Assembly: GCA_018985235.1 (NCBI GenBank)
Contig: JADGIG010000180.1
Span: 1-13,917, forward strand
Origin: Sanchytrium tribonematis
Lineage: Eukaryota; Sanchytriomycota; Sanchytriomycetes; Sanchytriales; Sanchytriaceae
Length of the DNA stretch: 13,917 nt
Reading direction: 5' to 3'
The notes below the pieces were generated by a model. That model had not been told where the DNA came from and made no database searches. It saw only the letters and a program-made list of their open reading frames with translations. Numbering within the stretch: the first letter of the stretch is position 1; the number at the start of each line of letters is the position of its first letter. Shown piece after piece: positions 1-7,510 of this stretch. A program made the position numbers and the translations under genes.

Positions 1-434
1 ATTTACTCCGTCAATGAAGGAAACTACAATAACTGGTTTGAATATTGCCAAATTTACTTCAACAGTGTTAAACAGGGAAAAATCACTGCTAAAGGTGATG
101 GCTGTACGAATGACAAAGTGTATTCGCTGCGTTATGTTGGAAGCATGGTTGCAGATGTACACAGAACGTTACTTTATGGTGGAATTTTCGCATATCCTAA
201 AGACATTAAATCTAAAGGAAAACTAAGAGTTTTATATGAAGTATTTCCGATGTCAATCTTGGTTGAAAAAGCTGGTGGATATTCTTATAACGAAGGAACA
301 AGGGTATTTAATTTTTAATCAAGGTTTTAGATATGGCACCGGAGACTATACATGAACGATGTGGGATTGTTTTGGGATCTAAAGAAGATGTTCTGGATGT
401 TTTGGAATGCTATAAGAAACACACTCCAAAATAA
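1..434 (+). CDS. FBP1: Fructose-1,6-bisphosphatase, C-terminal part (5' end outside window)
   Basis: Gluconeogenic enzyme that hydrolyses fructose-1,6-bisphosphate to fructose-6-phosphate in the cytosol. Frame 1 is open from base 1 and starts inside the protein at the family motif IYSVNEGN, followed by RYVGSMVADVHRTLLYGGIF and GKLRVLYEVFPM, which hold sugar-phosphate-binding residues (Asn-Glu, Arg-Tyr, the GGIF Tyr, Lys and Glu). The open frame runs into a stop after EGTRVFNF, but removing a 20-nt GT-AG intron (304-323) gives EGTRVLDMAPETIHERCG and the normal FBPase ending (GSKEDV..., stop TAA 432-434). The coding exons here are <1-303 and 324-434, 137 residues of a protein normally about 330-350 long. 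The NEGN and GSKEDV wording resembles fungal enzymes. Converges on the next gene with 39 bp between stop codons. Family assignment is firm; only the N-terminal half is missing. Confidence 0.96.
304..323 (+). other. Spliceosomal intron, 20 nt, in FBP1
   Basis: GTATTTAATTTTTAATCAAG. Phase 0, between AGG (Arg) and GTT (Val). Unspliced reading stops at TAA inside the intron; spliced reading continues directly into the conserved FBPase C-terminus. The only one of the six introns that is 20 rather than 19 nt. Confidence 0.93.
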
Positions 435-435
435 A
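430..435 (+). terminator. AATAAA overlapping the FBP1 stop codon (possible poly(A) signal)
   Basis: AATAAA contains the TAA stop (432-434). The convergent gene is only 39 bp away, so the 3' UTR must be very short or antisense to it. The hexamer is common in AT-rich DNA; function is inferred. Confidence 0.35.
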
Positions 436-469
436 CCATATTTAAATTCGAATCTTATTGATTGTTTTA

Positions 470-475
470 TTTATT
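470..475 (-). terminator. AATAAA overlapping the CCDC90-family stop codon (possible poly(A) signal)
   Basis: On the minus strand AATAAA (475 to 470) includes the last two bases of the TAA stop that is reached only after splicing. Same arrangement as in FBP1 and the lysyl-tRNA synthetase gene. Confidence 0.35.
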
Positions 476-1077
476 ACATTATAAACCTTAAATAAGCAAG
501 AACGAGACCACCTTAATAAGCAAATTATACCAAAACCAAAGACCGTACCAACAACATTTCTCACAATATCAAGCTTTATACTTTCAAGCTGTGTTCGTAA
601 GTTTGATACCTCAGTATCAATTTTGGCTTCAGACTCTCGAATTTTAGATTCCAAAGAACTGCCATCTTCTCTCATTCTACCTTTTTCGAGATTTAAATCT
701 AATTTTACAGAACTTTGAAGCCTATTCATATCCTCTCTCATTTTGTCTCGTAAATTATCAAGCTCAGTAACAATTCTATCATTTTCAGACTTCAAAACCG
801 CAAAATCGTTATTTTGTAATTGATGAATGTCAGTTTTCAGCTGCGCAAAATCCATTTTGGTAAGCTGTATTTGTTTGTCTTGATCGGCTTTAGAAACGAA
901 TTCCGGTAAAATTATATTATGGGTGTCGTTCAATGTCTCAATTATTACTTGCACAAATTTGTCTGACTGTTCAGATGTAAATCCAGCTTCCTCTAGTTTC
1001 GAATAAAGCTTTAGGGTATCGAGTTTGTCAAATATTGTTTTGTTGACCTGCCTTTTTATTAGGCATGTAAATCCCAT
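474..1077 (-). CDS. FMP32: CCDC90/MCUR1/Fmp32-family (DUF1640) mitochondrial coiled-coil membrane protein
   Basis: Predicted inner-mitochondrial-membrane protein of the family that includes animal MCUR1/CCDC90B and yeast Fmp32; roles reported for members include calcium-uniporter regulation and respiratory-complex assembly, so the exact job here is uncertain. Seen: a basic N-terminus (MGFTCLIKR), the family head region with EEAGFTSEQSDKFV (about residues 29-42), a long coiled coil (about 65-170) with the hallmark DFAVLKSEN and KLDLNLEKGR, and a C-terminal hydrophobic segment. Exons are complement(531-1077) and complement(474-511). Splicing the 19-nt intron gives the ending TVFGFGGLVLAYLRFIM, matching the short membrane tail of the family; without splicing the frame runs on to 442 with an unrelated basic tail. 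Product 194 residues. ATG at 1077 is the first ATG in frame and lies only 19 bp from the divergent LCB1 ATG. Confidence 0.9.
512..530 (-). other. Spliceosomal intron, 19 nt, in the CCDC90-family gene
   Basis: Minus strand GTATAATTTGCTTATTAAG. Phase 1, splitting a GGT glycine codon. It is the one intron of the six whose retention does not create an immediate stop; retention would add a different 28-residue-long tail. Splicing restores the family C-terminus. Confidence 0.88.
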
Positions 1078-1096
1078 TCTCCGTGTTTTATAAAGT
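1078..1096. promoter_or_regulatory. 19-bp divergent spacer between two start codons
   Basis: The ATGs of the CCDC90-family gene (minus, 1077) and LCB1 (plus, 1097) face away from each other across 19 bp. Any shared promoter and both 5' UTRs must fit here or extend into the opposing coding sequences. No clear motif is visible. Confidence 0.5.
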
Positions 1097-2924
1097 ATGG
1101 AATTTCTCAATATCCTTTATCGAGAATACGTTGGTTTGGTATGGTCTGTCCTTCCAGAAACTGAGCATATGGTTTATTACTATAACCAGATTCCAGAAAT
1201 TCCTGGTTCAGGGATAGTTACGAAATATATCCAAAGCAGCTATCAACATGACCCTTTTCGAGTGTGTTTAGAATTTATCTTGTTAGTCTATACCATTAAA
1301 TACTTGGTGCAGAGAAGAAAAGCTAAACATCCGGATAGAATTAGTTTGTCCAAGGAAGAAATAGATGAATTAATATCTGACTGGAAACCTGAATCTTTGG
1401 TACCCGATGTGGAAGAAAACAAAGTTCCTATTATTTCTAGTCCATTGGGATCTAAAGTCAAGATTCAAGGCAACAACCGCAACATGATCAATCTGGTGTC
1501 AATTAATCCTGTTGGGTTTCTAGGTGATAAGAAGCTATTGGATATTGCTACAGATACTGTCACGAAATATGCTGTTGGTAATTTAAATTTATAAAGGTGC
1601 TTGTGGTCCTCCTGGTTTCTATGGAACCGTTGATGTTCATCTAGAGTTGGAGAAGAAAATTGCAAGCTTTGTTGGGCACTCTGAGGCAATTTTATACAGT
1701 CAAGGATTTTCTGCTGTAAGTTCGGTTATACCTGCATTTGCTAAAAGAGGTGACATCATCATATGCGATGAGGCCGTTAATTTTTCCATTCAAAAAGGAG
1801 TGCAAATTTCAAGATCTACCATTTACTTCTATCGTCATAATGACATGAAAGACCTTGAGAGAATTTTGAAAGAAGTTAACCAAAAAATTAAGAAAAAATC
1901 TCTAATGAGAAAGTTTATTATAACGGAAGGGCTATTTATGAATACTGCTGAAATTTGTCAACTACCGGAGCTTATAAAACTAAAGCAGAAATACAAATAC
2001 CGTTTAATAATAGACGAGGCCATCTCTTTTGGCTGCTTGGGAGCTACTGGAAAAGGGGTTTCAGAATTTTACGACACCAATCCCAAGGATATCGATCTTT
2101 TAATTGGCAGCTTGTGTTATTCTTTAGGGCTTTCTGGAGGATTCTGTGCCGGTAATGGCATAGCGATTGAACATCAAAGGTTGTCAGGTTCTGCTTATGT
2201 ATTTTCAGCAGCTTTACCTCCACTCTTTGCTACTGCCGGGGTCAAAGCTTTGGAAAGACTCGAAGAAAAACCCGAGATTATTTCTCGATTAAGGGAAAAC
2301 ATATCTCTCTTTAGATCCATCCTTGAAAACACACCTAACATAATTTTTGAAGGTCATGAAAGTAGTCCAATTATCCACTTAAAAATTGCGAAATTGCCTT
2401 GCACCGACGGTGAGAGTCCTTTTAAGTATGTTAGAGCTTGTGCTGGTAGATCTAAAGTACTAGATGTGCAGGTTGGATCAACCGTAAATATGCAAGAAAT
2501 TTGGGAGGCAGAAGTTGTAAGCTCTCCTCCAATTCTTGGAATTTTTCCTTCAAAAAGCAGTTTGAAACTTCCAGATACCGACTCAATGGAGGTTGGACAA
2601 TCACCAGTAACTGCTAGATTCCCAATTTCACATAGAAGAGATTTGTATGATCATCCTGATTATAAGTTGGTAAAGTCTGTGCTCTCTGAAATTGTTGAAG
2701 AATGTTCGAAAGAGGGAGTTTTGGTTAATCTATCAAGCTTTGTTGAGCCTCAAGAGAAAATTATTGTCGAAGGTAACAAGCGCGTGCGAGTGGTCGAACC
2801 CACTATAAGAATCTGCGTTTCTTCTGCTTTGGCTAAAAAAGATGTAGAAAACAGTGCCCGAGTTGTTAAAAGTTGCAGTTTAAAGGTCATCAGAAGATAT
2901 CCTGCTATCAATTTGTTTGTATGA
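1097..2924 (+). CDS. LCB1: Serine palmitoyltransferase subunit 1 (LCB1/SPTLC1)
   Basis: Non-catalytic subunit of the ER enzyme that condenses serine with palmitoyl-CoA, the first step of sphingolipid synthesis; the partner LCB2 carries the PLP lysine. Exons 1097-1577 and 1597-2924, 602 residues. N-terminus: YYYNQIPEIPG, IQSSYQHDPFR, then a membrane segment at about 54-71 and EEIDELISDWKPESLVP; this part resembles fungal LCB1 more than animal SPTLC1. Splicing creates KYAVGACGPPGFYGT, the conserved loop whose cysteine (C163) corresponds to the human HSAN1 residue C133. The aminotransferase fold follows (TEGLFMNT, DEAISFGCLGATGKG, GGFCAGN, HQRLSGSAYVFSA). The position of the catalytic lysine is LIGSLCYSLG, lysine-free as expected for subunit 1. 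An extra stretch of about 90 residues (427-515) interrupts the C-terminal domain. Human protein is 473 residues, yeast 558. Start could alternatively be ATG 1169. Confidence 0.96.
1578..1596 (+). other. Spliceosomal intron, 19 nt, in LCB1
   Basis: GTAATTTAAATTTATAAAG. Phase 1, splitting the GGT glycine of the KYAVG-ACGPPGF loop. Unspliced reading ends at a TAA at 1592-1594 inside the intron. No ATG-led alternative explains the downstream homology, which begins immediately after the acceptor. Confidence 0.95.
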
Positions 2925-2935
2925 TTAAGTAATAT

Positions 2936-4777
2936 TTAATAAATTTTATCAATGGAATAGTTCGATATGGTATCAAAAAATTCAAGCGAAGATATTGCAT
3001 CAGGATAATCCAATTGGTGTTTCTCATCGCAAATTTTAATGCCATGGTCTCCTAGTGCTCCATTTCCCGCAAAAATTAAAGAGGCAACATCCTGCTTAGA
3101 TGGAGTGTAAAATTCTCCCACCAATACAAATGAAAGTGAATCGAAAATGCGTTTACCGCATTTGACGTTTTCGTAGCTTTGTTTCGGTGCGGTAATCTCG
3201 CCTTTCTGACATCCCTCTGCAATATATTGGTCTGTTTCTAAGGGCCTTCCGTGTTTTAGACAGTCTGTAATAAACGATTCTTTAACAATTGGGATGCCAC
3301 AGCAGAGAGCAACCAGAAATTTAAAAGTTCTCTTGGGTCGCTCGATTTCATTTTTACAAACCAAATGAGTAGTTGTTCTTTCATCAATGTCATCAACGTA
3401 AAGGCAAGTGCCCTCAGACAAACTTATGTCGCAGCCAGAAGTGGTGGTGTAAACTATTGATTCATTGTTGGCTAAAAATCCGAAAAAATCATTGTCAGAC
3501 GAGACTGCGTATTGCTTTTGTATTTTTGAGGCTGCATTTCTCGATGCTCTTCTCGAATTCGTAACTCTCGATGTTTCTGGCAGCGGGCTTCTAACTGGAG
3601 TTTGTAAATTAGACTTTCGTCGCTTAACTTCTGCGCTGGGAAGCAACGAGGTTCTTTTTTTGCCTTTGTTTTTGAGAGGAGTGGCTTTAGCCACACTTGC
3701 TGGTTGTGATTGCTGAATTTCTGCTGAATTGATAAATGTACGAGGAGACTTTCTTCGACGATTACTTGAAAAAGGCGTCTGTTCGATAATCGCATTGAGT
3801 TCTTGCTGTATTTCTGTGATATTATGCAGTGCCGGTTCCATAGGAATATTTTCTTTTTCAAAAAGTGATTGTAATGTCGACTTTTTCGATTTTTCTTTCT
3901 TTGAGATATCATTAATTTTTTGAGAGGGCTTCTTGGTCGGAGTTTCAATATTATTAGATTGAGCATCGTATAGACAGAAATTTTTCTGATTTATAGATTC
4001 TTTTGCATTAAACTTTTGATAGTCATGCGGAGATGAATTTTCCTGCACATCAATATGAGTAATATCTATAATATCTGATTTTCTGTTTGAGCTAGGCTTG
4101 AGTTTATCAAGCAATATGTCATCATCTTTAAGGGATTTCGTAGACCCAAGCTCCAAAATATCCTTCTTAGGAAGGGCTTGATCATCTTTGTTTTTCTCTT
4201 TTAGTGAAAAGATGTTATTGTCAGTCCCGAACTTTGTATCGGCATCATCTAAAGCATTTTCCTGGGTTCCATTATGAAATATCGGCAGATCTATTTCAGT
4301 ACTGGGAAGTTTTGAAGGATCTGCTTCCATATCAATATTCCGTAAAGAATTTTCCAATGTTGAATCCAATTGAAAATCATTTAAAAGATTTTGAGCATCC
4401 TCTGAAAAATTTGATTTCACTGACTTTGTTTCCGTTATTGAAATTGAATCCGTATTCCCGAAAACATCAATAATATTTCGCTGACGTAAACTGTTAAAAT
4501 TTTGGTTTCCTTCGTTCAGTATATTACGAACGCGCCGCATCGCAATCAATATTTGTTCGACAAGTGGAAAAGGTGCGGCCTTGGCATATTCTTGGCACAA
4601 ACAACACCGTTCATCTTCACATGCTTGGCAAATAAAGTGACCGTCAGTTGAGAGACAGGAATAGACTAAGGGCTTTTCTAATATTTGGTTGCATTTTATG
4701 CACCTGAAATAGCAGTCGATTAGGCTGTCTACTTTTTCCTTCAGCTCTAAATTTATATATTGAGAATCTCTTGTCAT
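2936..4777 (-). CDS. BARD1: BARD1/BRCA1-like RING and tandem-BRCT protein
   Basis: Likely nuclear E3 ubiquitin ligase subunit of the BRCA1-BARD1 type in DNA-break repair. Single exon, 613 residues from ATG 4777. RING at residues 26-61: C26-x2-C29, C41, H47, C50-x2-C53, C58-x2-C61, followed by the helix VRNILNE. RCIKCNQILEKP and the segment after the RING resemble BARD1 more than BRCA1. Residues 100-435 look disordered, rich in Lys, Ser and Asn, with basic NLS-like clusters (NRRRKSPR, KNKGKKR, EVKRRKS), SP/TP sites and a KEN motif (308-310). Tandem BRCT at about 440-520 and 541-613 with SG (447-448) and RTFK (483-486), equivalent to the phosphopeptide-binding residues S1655/G1656 and R1699/T1700/K1702 of human BRCA1. 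No ankyrin repeats, which animal BARD1 has between RING and BRCT. BRCA1 is the alternative identity. Stop is 11 bp from the convergent LCB1 stop. Confidence 0.78.
   Translation of the reverse strand: MTRDSQYINLELKEKVDSLIDCYFRCIKCNQILEKPLVYSCLSTDGHFICQACEDERCCLCQEYAKAAPFPLVEQILIAMRRVRNILNEGNQNFNSLRQRNIIDVFGNTDSISITETKSVKSNFSEDAQNLLNDFQLDSTLENSLRNIDMEADPSKLPSTEIDLPIFHNGTQENALDDADTKFGTDNNIFSLKEKNKDDQALPKKDILELGSTKSLKDDDILLDKLKPSSNRKSDIIDITHIDVQENSSPHDYQKFNAKESINQKNFCLYDAQSNNIETPTKKPSQKINDISKKEKSKKSTLQSLFEKENIPMEPALHNITEIQQELNAIIEQTPFSSNRRRKSPRTFINSAEIQQSQPASVAKATPLKNKGKKRTSLLPSAEVKRRKSNLQTPVRSPLPETSRVTNSRRASRNAASKIQKQYAVSSDNDFFGFLANNESIVYTTTSGCDISLSEGTCLYVDDIDERTTTHLVCKNEIERPKRTFKFLVALCCGIPIVKESFITDCLKHGRPLETDQYIAEGCQKGEITAPKQSYENVKCGKRIFDSLSFVLVGEFYTPSKQDVASLIFAGNGALGDHGIKICDEKHQLDYPDAISSLEFFDTISNYSIDKIY
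2938..2943 (+). terminator. AATAAA downstream of LCB1, inside the last codons of the BARD1-like gene
   Basis: AATAAA begins 14 nt after the LCB1 TGA stop and lies within the 3' end of the convergent gene. If used, LCB1 transcripts are antisense to the BARD1-like coding region. Confidence 0.3.
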
Positions 4778-4810
4778 AAAATTTGTATCAAAAGATCTCC
4801 TGATTTTAAA
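4778..4810. promoter_or_regulatory. 33-bp divergent spacer (BARD1-like / pseudouridine synthase)
   Basis: Only 33 bp separate the two ATGs. The spacer is AT-rich without a convincing TATA box. Promoter elements for at least one gene are probably inside the coding sequence of the other. Confidence 0.45.
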
Positions 4811-5785
4811 ATGCTGTACAATATTTATGCCAAACATCACGAATATGATTTGTATTCTTGTGAGCCATACGAACACTCTTATAAATGTTACGCGAAAGAA
4901 AGATGGCTAGGAGAGTCAATCTACGATGTAATGTGCTCTGAGTTTATGAGATTTGATTCAAAATATTATAAAGATGCAATTTTAGCAGGTAAAATTACAA
5001 TAAACGAGAAGAAAGTTGACCTTGATACCATAGTGAATTCAAATGACCAGATAATATCGCATACTCTACACAGGGAAGAACCTTTCATTGGTGACATCAC
5101 TCAGGTCCAATTATTTAACATTGTTGACGGTAAAATATCATCAGATTCATCGGATCTGTTTTTGGTTTTTAAACCATCCAATATTCCCGTTCATCCCACA
5201 GGCGCCTATAGCAAAAATACTTTGCTCGAGGTAGTGCGTCAAAAATTTGGTATCAGAGCTTCACCACTTCATCGTTTAGATAGATTGACATCTGGGTTGA
5301 TGTTTATTTCCAAAAACACTAAAAAATACAGCGATTTTTTTAACCACTACGATGTACAAAAAAAGTATTATTGTCTAGTTAGAGGGACAGTGGATTGGTT
5401 GGCAAAAACCGTAAACGCACCTATCGCGTCATATTGCAAAAAACGTGGACTAAGCACTATAAACGCTAGTGGTAAGGTATCACAAACATTATTCAGAAGA
5501 ATCTTTGTGGATTTCGCTAATAATTTAACACTTTTGGAAGCTACACCAATAACTGGTAGAACTCACCAAATTCGACTTCATTGTGTACATATTGATCATC
5601 CCATTTGGAATGATCCTATATACCGAAATGGTCTTCCTAATTCAAACGTAGACTTGAGCCGATCGAATGAAGTCAAAGTCGAGGAAATCTGTCTTCATGC
5701 TTACGCCTATATTCTAAACGGAGAAAAATTAAAGTGTGATGTGCTTCCGAACTGGCTATTGTGCTATAAACATTATCTAGATTGA
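4811..5785 (+). CDS. PUS9: RluA-family pseudouridine synthase (RPUSD2/Pus9 type)
   Basis: Isomerises uridine to pseudouridine in RNA; the yeast Pus9/Pus8 members act on U32 of mitochondrial and cytosolic tRNAs, so a tRNA target is likely. Single exon, 324 residues. Seen: the eukaryotic N-terminal block CYAKERWLGESIYDVMCSEF leading to an S4-like segment (AILAGKITINEKKVD, then THRxEP-like HTLHREEPF), KPSNIPVHPTGAY, the catalytic loop HRLDRLTSG with the catalytic aspartate D157, the second motif TGRTHQIRLH, and DPIYRNG. The C-terminal LHAYAY block closes the domain. The deaminase domain fused to yeast Rib2/Pus8 is absent, which favours Pus9/RPUSD2. ATG 4811 is the first in frame; the frame is open further upstream but contains no ATG and overlaps the divergent gene. 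RPUSD2 family is firm, Pus9 versus Pus8 paralogy is not resolved. Confidence 0.93.
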   Translation: MLYNIYAKHHEYDLYSCEPYEHSYKCYAKERWLGESIYDVMCSEFMRFDSKYYKDAILAGKITINEKKVDLDTIVNSNDQIISHTLHREEPFIGDITQVQLFNIVDGKISSDSSDLFLVFKPSNIPVHPTGAYSKNTLLEVVRQKFGIRASPLHRLDRLTSGLMFISKNTKKYSDFFNHYDVQKKYYCLVRGTVDWLAKTVNAPIASYCKKRGLSTINASGKVSQTLFRRIFVDFANNLTLLEATPITGRTHQIRLHCVHIDHPIWNDPIYRNGLPNSNVDLSRSNEVKVEEICLHAYAYILNGEKLKCDVLPNWLLCYKHYLD

Positions 5786-5869
5786 TTGTCATTCGGACCT
5801 TATAATCACTTTGCATAATTTCTATGATAAATAAATGTTCAAAATTCTCCTTGCTACAATATTTGTGAA
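5786..5869. promoter_or_regulatory. 84-bp spacer between pseudouridine synthase and CCT4
   Basis: The only same-strand gene junction in the window. Holds an AATAAA (5830-5835) that could end the upstream transcript, and must also hold the CCT4 promoter. A short upstream reading frame (ATG 5824 to TGA 5866-5868) ends one base before the CCT4 ATG, but whether it is transcribed with CCT4 is unknown. Confidence 0.4.
5830..5835 (+). terminator. AATAAA 3' of the pseudouridine synthase gene
   Basis: Lies 45 nt after the TGA stop and 35 nt before the CCT4 ATG, so it is placed to act as a poly(A) signal. Inference from position only. Confidence 0.35.
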
Positions 5870-7493
5870 ATGGCACAATCTCAAGTAAATGCACAACCTG
5901 CTCAAAGAAAAGCTACTCAGTTCAAAGATCACTCTAAGGTTGATCAAGTAAGAAAATCAAATCTTATTGCTGCTAAATCTGTTGCTGATGCAGTCAGAAC
6001 AAGTTTAGGACCAAGAGGTATGGACAAAATGATTCAATCTGCCGACGGGTCTGTAATTATTACAAATGATGGAGCCACAATATTGAAACACATGAGTGTT
6101 ATTCATCCGGCTGCGAAAATGCTGGTTGACTTATCAGCAGCTCAAGATGTAGAAGCTGGAGATGGAACCACTTCTGTTGTTGTTCTGTGTGGAGCATTAC
6201 TGGTAGAAGCTGAAAAACTATTAGCCAAAGGTATTCATCCAACCATTATTGCAGAATCATTCTCTTTGGCTGCAGAAGAAGCAGTTCATCATTTAGAAAG
6301 TGTTGCAAAACCAATTGACTTGAAAGACAGAGACACTTTGATTAAAGCTGCTTCAACTTCACTTTCATCCAAAGTCGTTTCTCAATATTCGCAGCTTCTT
6401 GCACCTCTTTCAGTTGATGCTGTCTTAAAAGTAGTTGGCGAGAATGGTTTTATTGATTTAAGAGATATTAGAACTGTAAAAAAAATTGGAGGTACCATGG
6501 ATGATACACACTTGGTGGATGGAATAGTGTTAAACCAAAAGATAAGCCGATCTGCAGGAGGCCCAGTTAGGGTCGAAAAGGCGAAAATTGCATTAATCCA
6601 ATTTCAAGTCTCACCGCCTAAGCCAGATGTAATTTTTTTTGATATAGATGGATAATAACATTGTGGTCAACGATTATAGACAAATGGATAAAATTTTAAA
6701 AGAAGAAAGAGCTTATCTTTTGAATATTTGTAAAATCATTAAGAAATCTGGCTGTAATGTACTTTTGATTCAAAAAAGCATCCTTCGTGACTCTGTCACA
6801 GATTTAAGCTTGCATTTTTTGAGCAAATTAAAAATTATGGTCATTACTGATATTGAGAGAGAAGAAGTAGGCTGGCTTTGTAAAAGCACTGGATGTAAAC
6901 CAATCGCTGATATCGACTCATTCCAAGAAGACAAATTAGGTGTCGCTGATGTTGTGGCTGAGGTGGAATCTGCTGGCTGTAAATACGTCACTATTCAAGG
7001 AGTTAAATCACCAAACACTCGTAAAACTGCAAGTGTAGTTGTGCATGGGGCAAATAATTTAGTTGTCGATGAGGCCGAAAGATCAATTCATGATGCAATG
7101 TGTGTAATAAGATGTTTAGTCAAGAAGCCATTTCTAATTGCTGGTGGCGGTGCACCAGAAATGCAAGTATCAAACAAATTGTTAGAAATGTCTAAAAGTG
7201 ACACTGGACTCAAGTCGCACTGTTATGAGGCATTTTCAAATGCTGTTCAGGTAATTCCATCCACATTAGCTGAAAATGCTGGCCTCCCTCCATTAAAGAT
7301 TGTATCGCAATTGAAAAAGTCTCATGTCACTAAAGATGCTGGTACTGGTATAAATGTAAAACGTGGAACTGTCGAAAACATGTGGAATGAGGATGTGGTT
7401 CAACCACTTTTAGTTTCCACAAGTGAACTTGAATTGGCTGCTGATACCGTAAGAATGATTATGAAAATTGACGATATTGTCCAAGCTCGATAG
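5870..7493 (+). CDS. CCT4: T-complex protein 1 subunit delta (CCT4), cytosolic chaperonin
   Basis: One of eight subunits of the ATP-driven cytosolic chaperonin TRiC/CCT that folds actin, tubulin and other proteins. Exons 5870-6628 and 6648-7493, 534 residues, close to human CCT4 (539). Seen: [20 protein letters not shown], the nucleotide-binding NDGATIL and the ATPase signature AGDGTTSVV (residues 96-104, D98), KGIHPTII, the apical-domain stretch PKPDMDNNIVV restored by splicing, [15 protein letters not shown], and the C-terminal equatorial [23 protein letters not shown] and [23 protein letters not shown] and IKKSGCN are delta-subunit wording rather than other CCT subunits. Stop TAG at 7491-7493; 17 bp from the convergent stop. 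Essential gene in eukaryotes. Confidence 0.98.
6629..6647 (+). other. Spliceosomal intron, 19 nt, in CCT4
   Basis: GTAATTTTTTTTGATATAG. Phase 0, between GAT (Asp) and ATG (Met). Contains a run of eight T. Retention gives a stop (TAA) a few codons after the insertion. Spliced junction PKPD-MDNNIVV matches the conserved CCT4 apical-domain sequence. Confidence 0.97.
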
Positions 7494-7500
7494 TAAATCA

Positions 7501-7506
7501 TTTATT
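7501..7506 (-). terminator. AATAAA just past the TRF4-like stop codon
   Basis: Minus-strand AATAAA starts 5 nt after the TAA stop (7513-7511) and lies in the 17-bp gap between the two convergent genes. Confidence 0.35.
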
Positions 7507-7510
7507 GTTG

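Noticed and set aside
442-1110. Unspliced 222-residue reading of the CCDC90-family gene
   Set aside because: Its upstream end at 1110 is TTG, not ATG, and its C-terminus is unlike the family; the spliced form from ATG 1077 to stop 474 matches the family tail.
1139-1157. GTATGGTCTGTCCTTCCAG, a 19-nt GT-AG segment in LCB1
   Set aside because: Removal would shift the frame away from the ATG at 1097 and no other ATG fits; it is also GC-richer than the six supported introns. Kept as exon.
2426-2449. 24-nt GT-AG segment within the LCB1 insertion
   Set aside because: A multiple of three, stop-free and not of the 19-20 nt class; removing it would not shorten the insertion meaningfully.
3472-3966. 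164-codon antisense-frame ORF inside the BARD1-like gene
   Set aside because: A shadow of the Lys/Ser-rich linker in another frame on the same strand; no recognisable domain.
4778-4876. N-terminal extension of the BARD1-like frame
   Set aside because: Non-ATG start, hydrophobic sequence unlike BARD1, and it overlaps the conserved N-terminus of the divergent pseudouridine synthase; ATG 4777 sits a normal distance before the RING.
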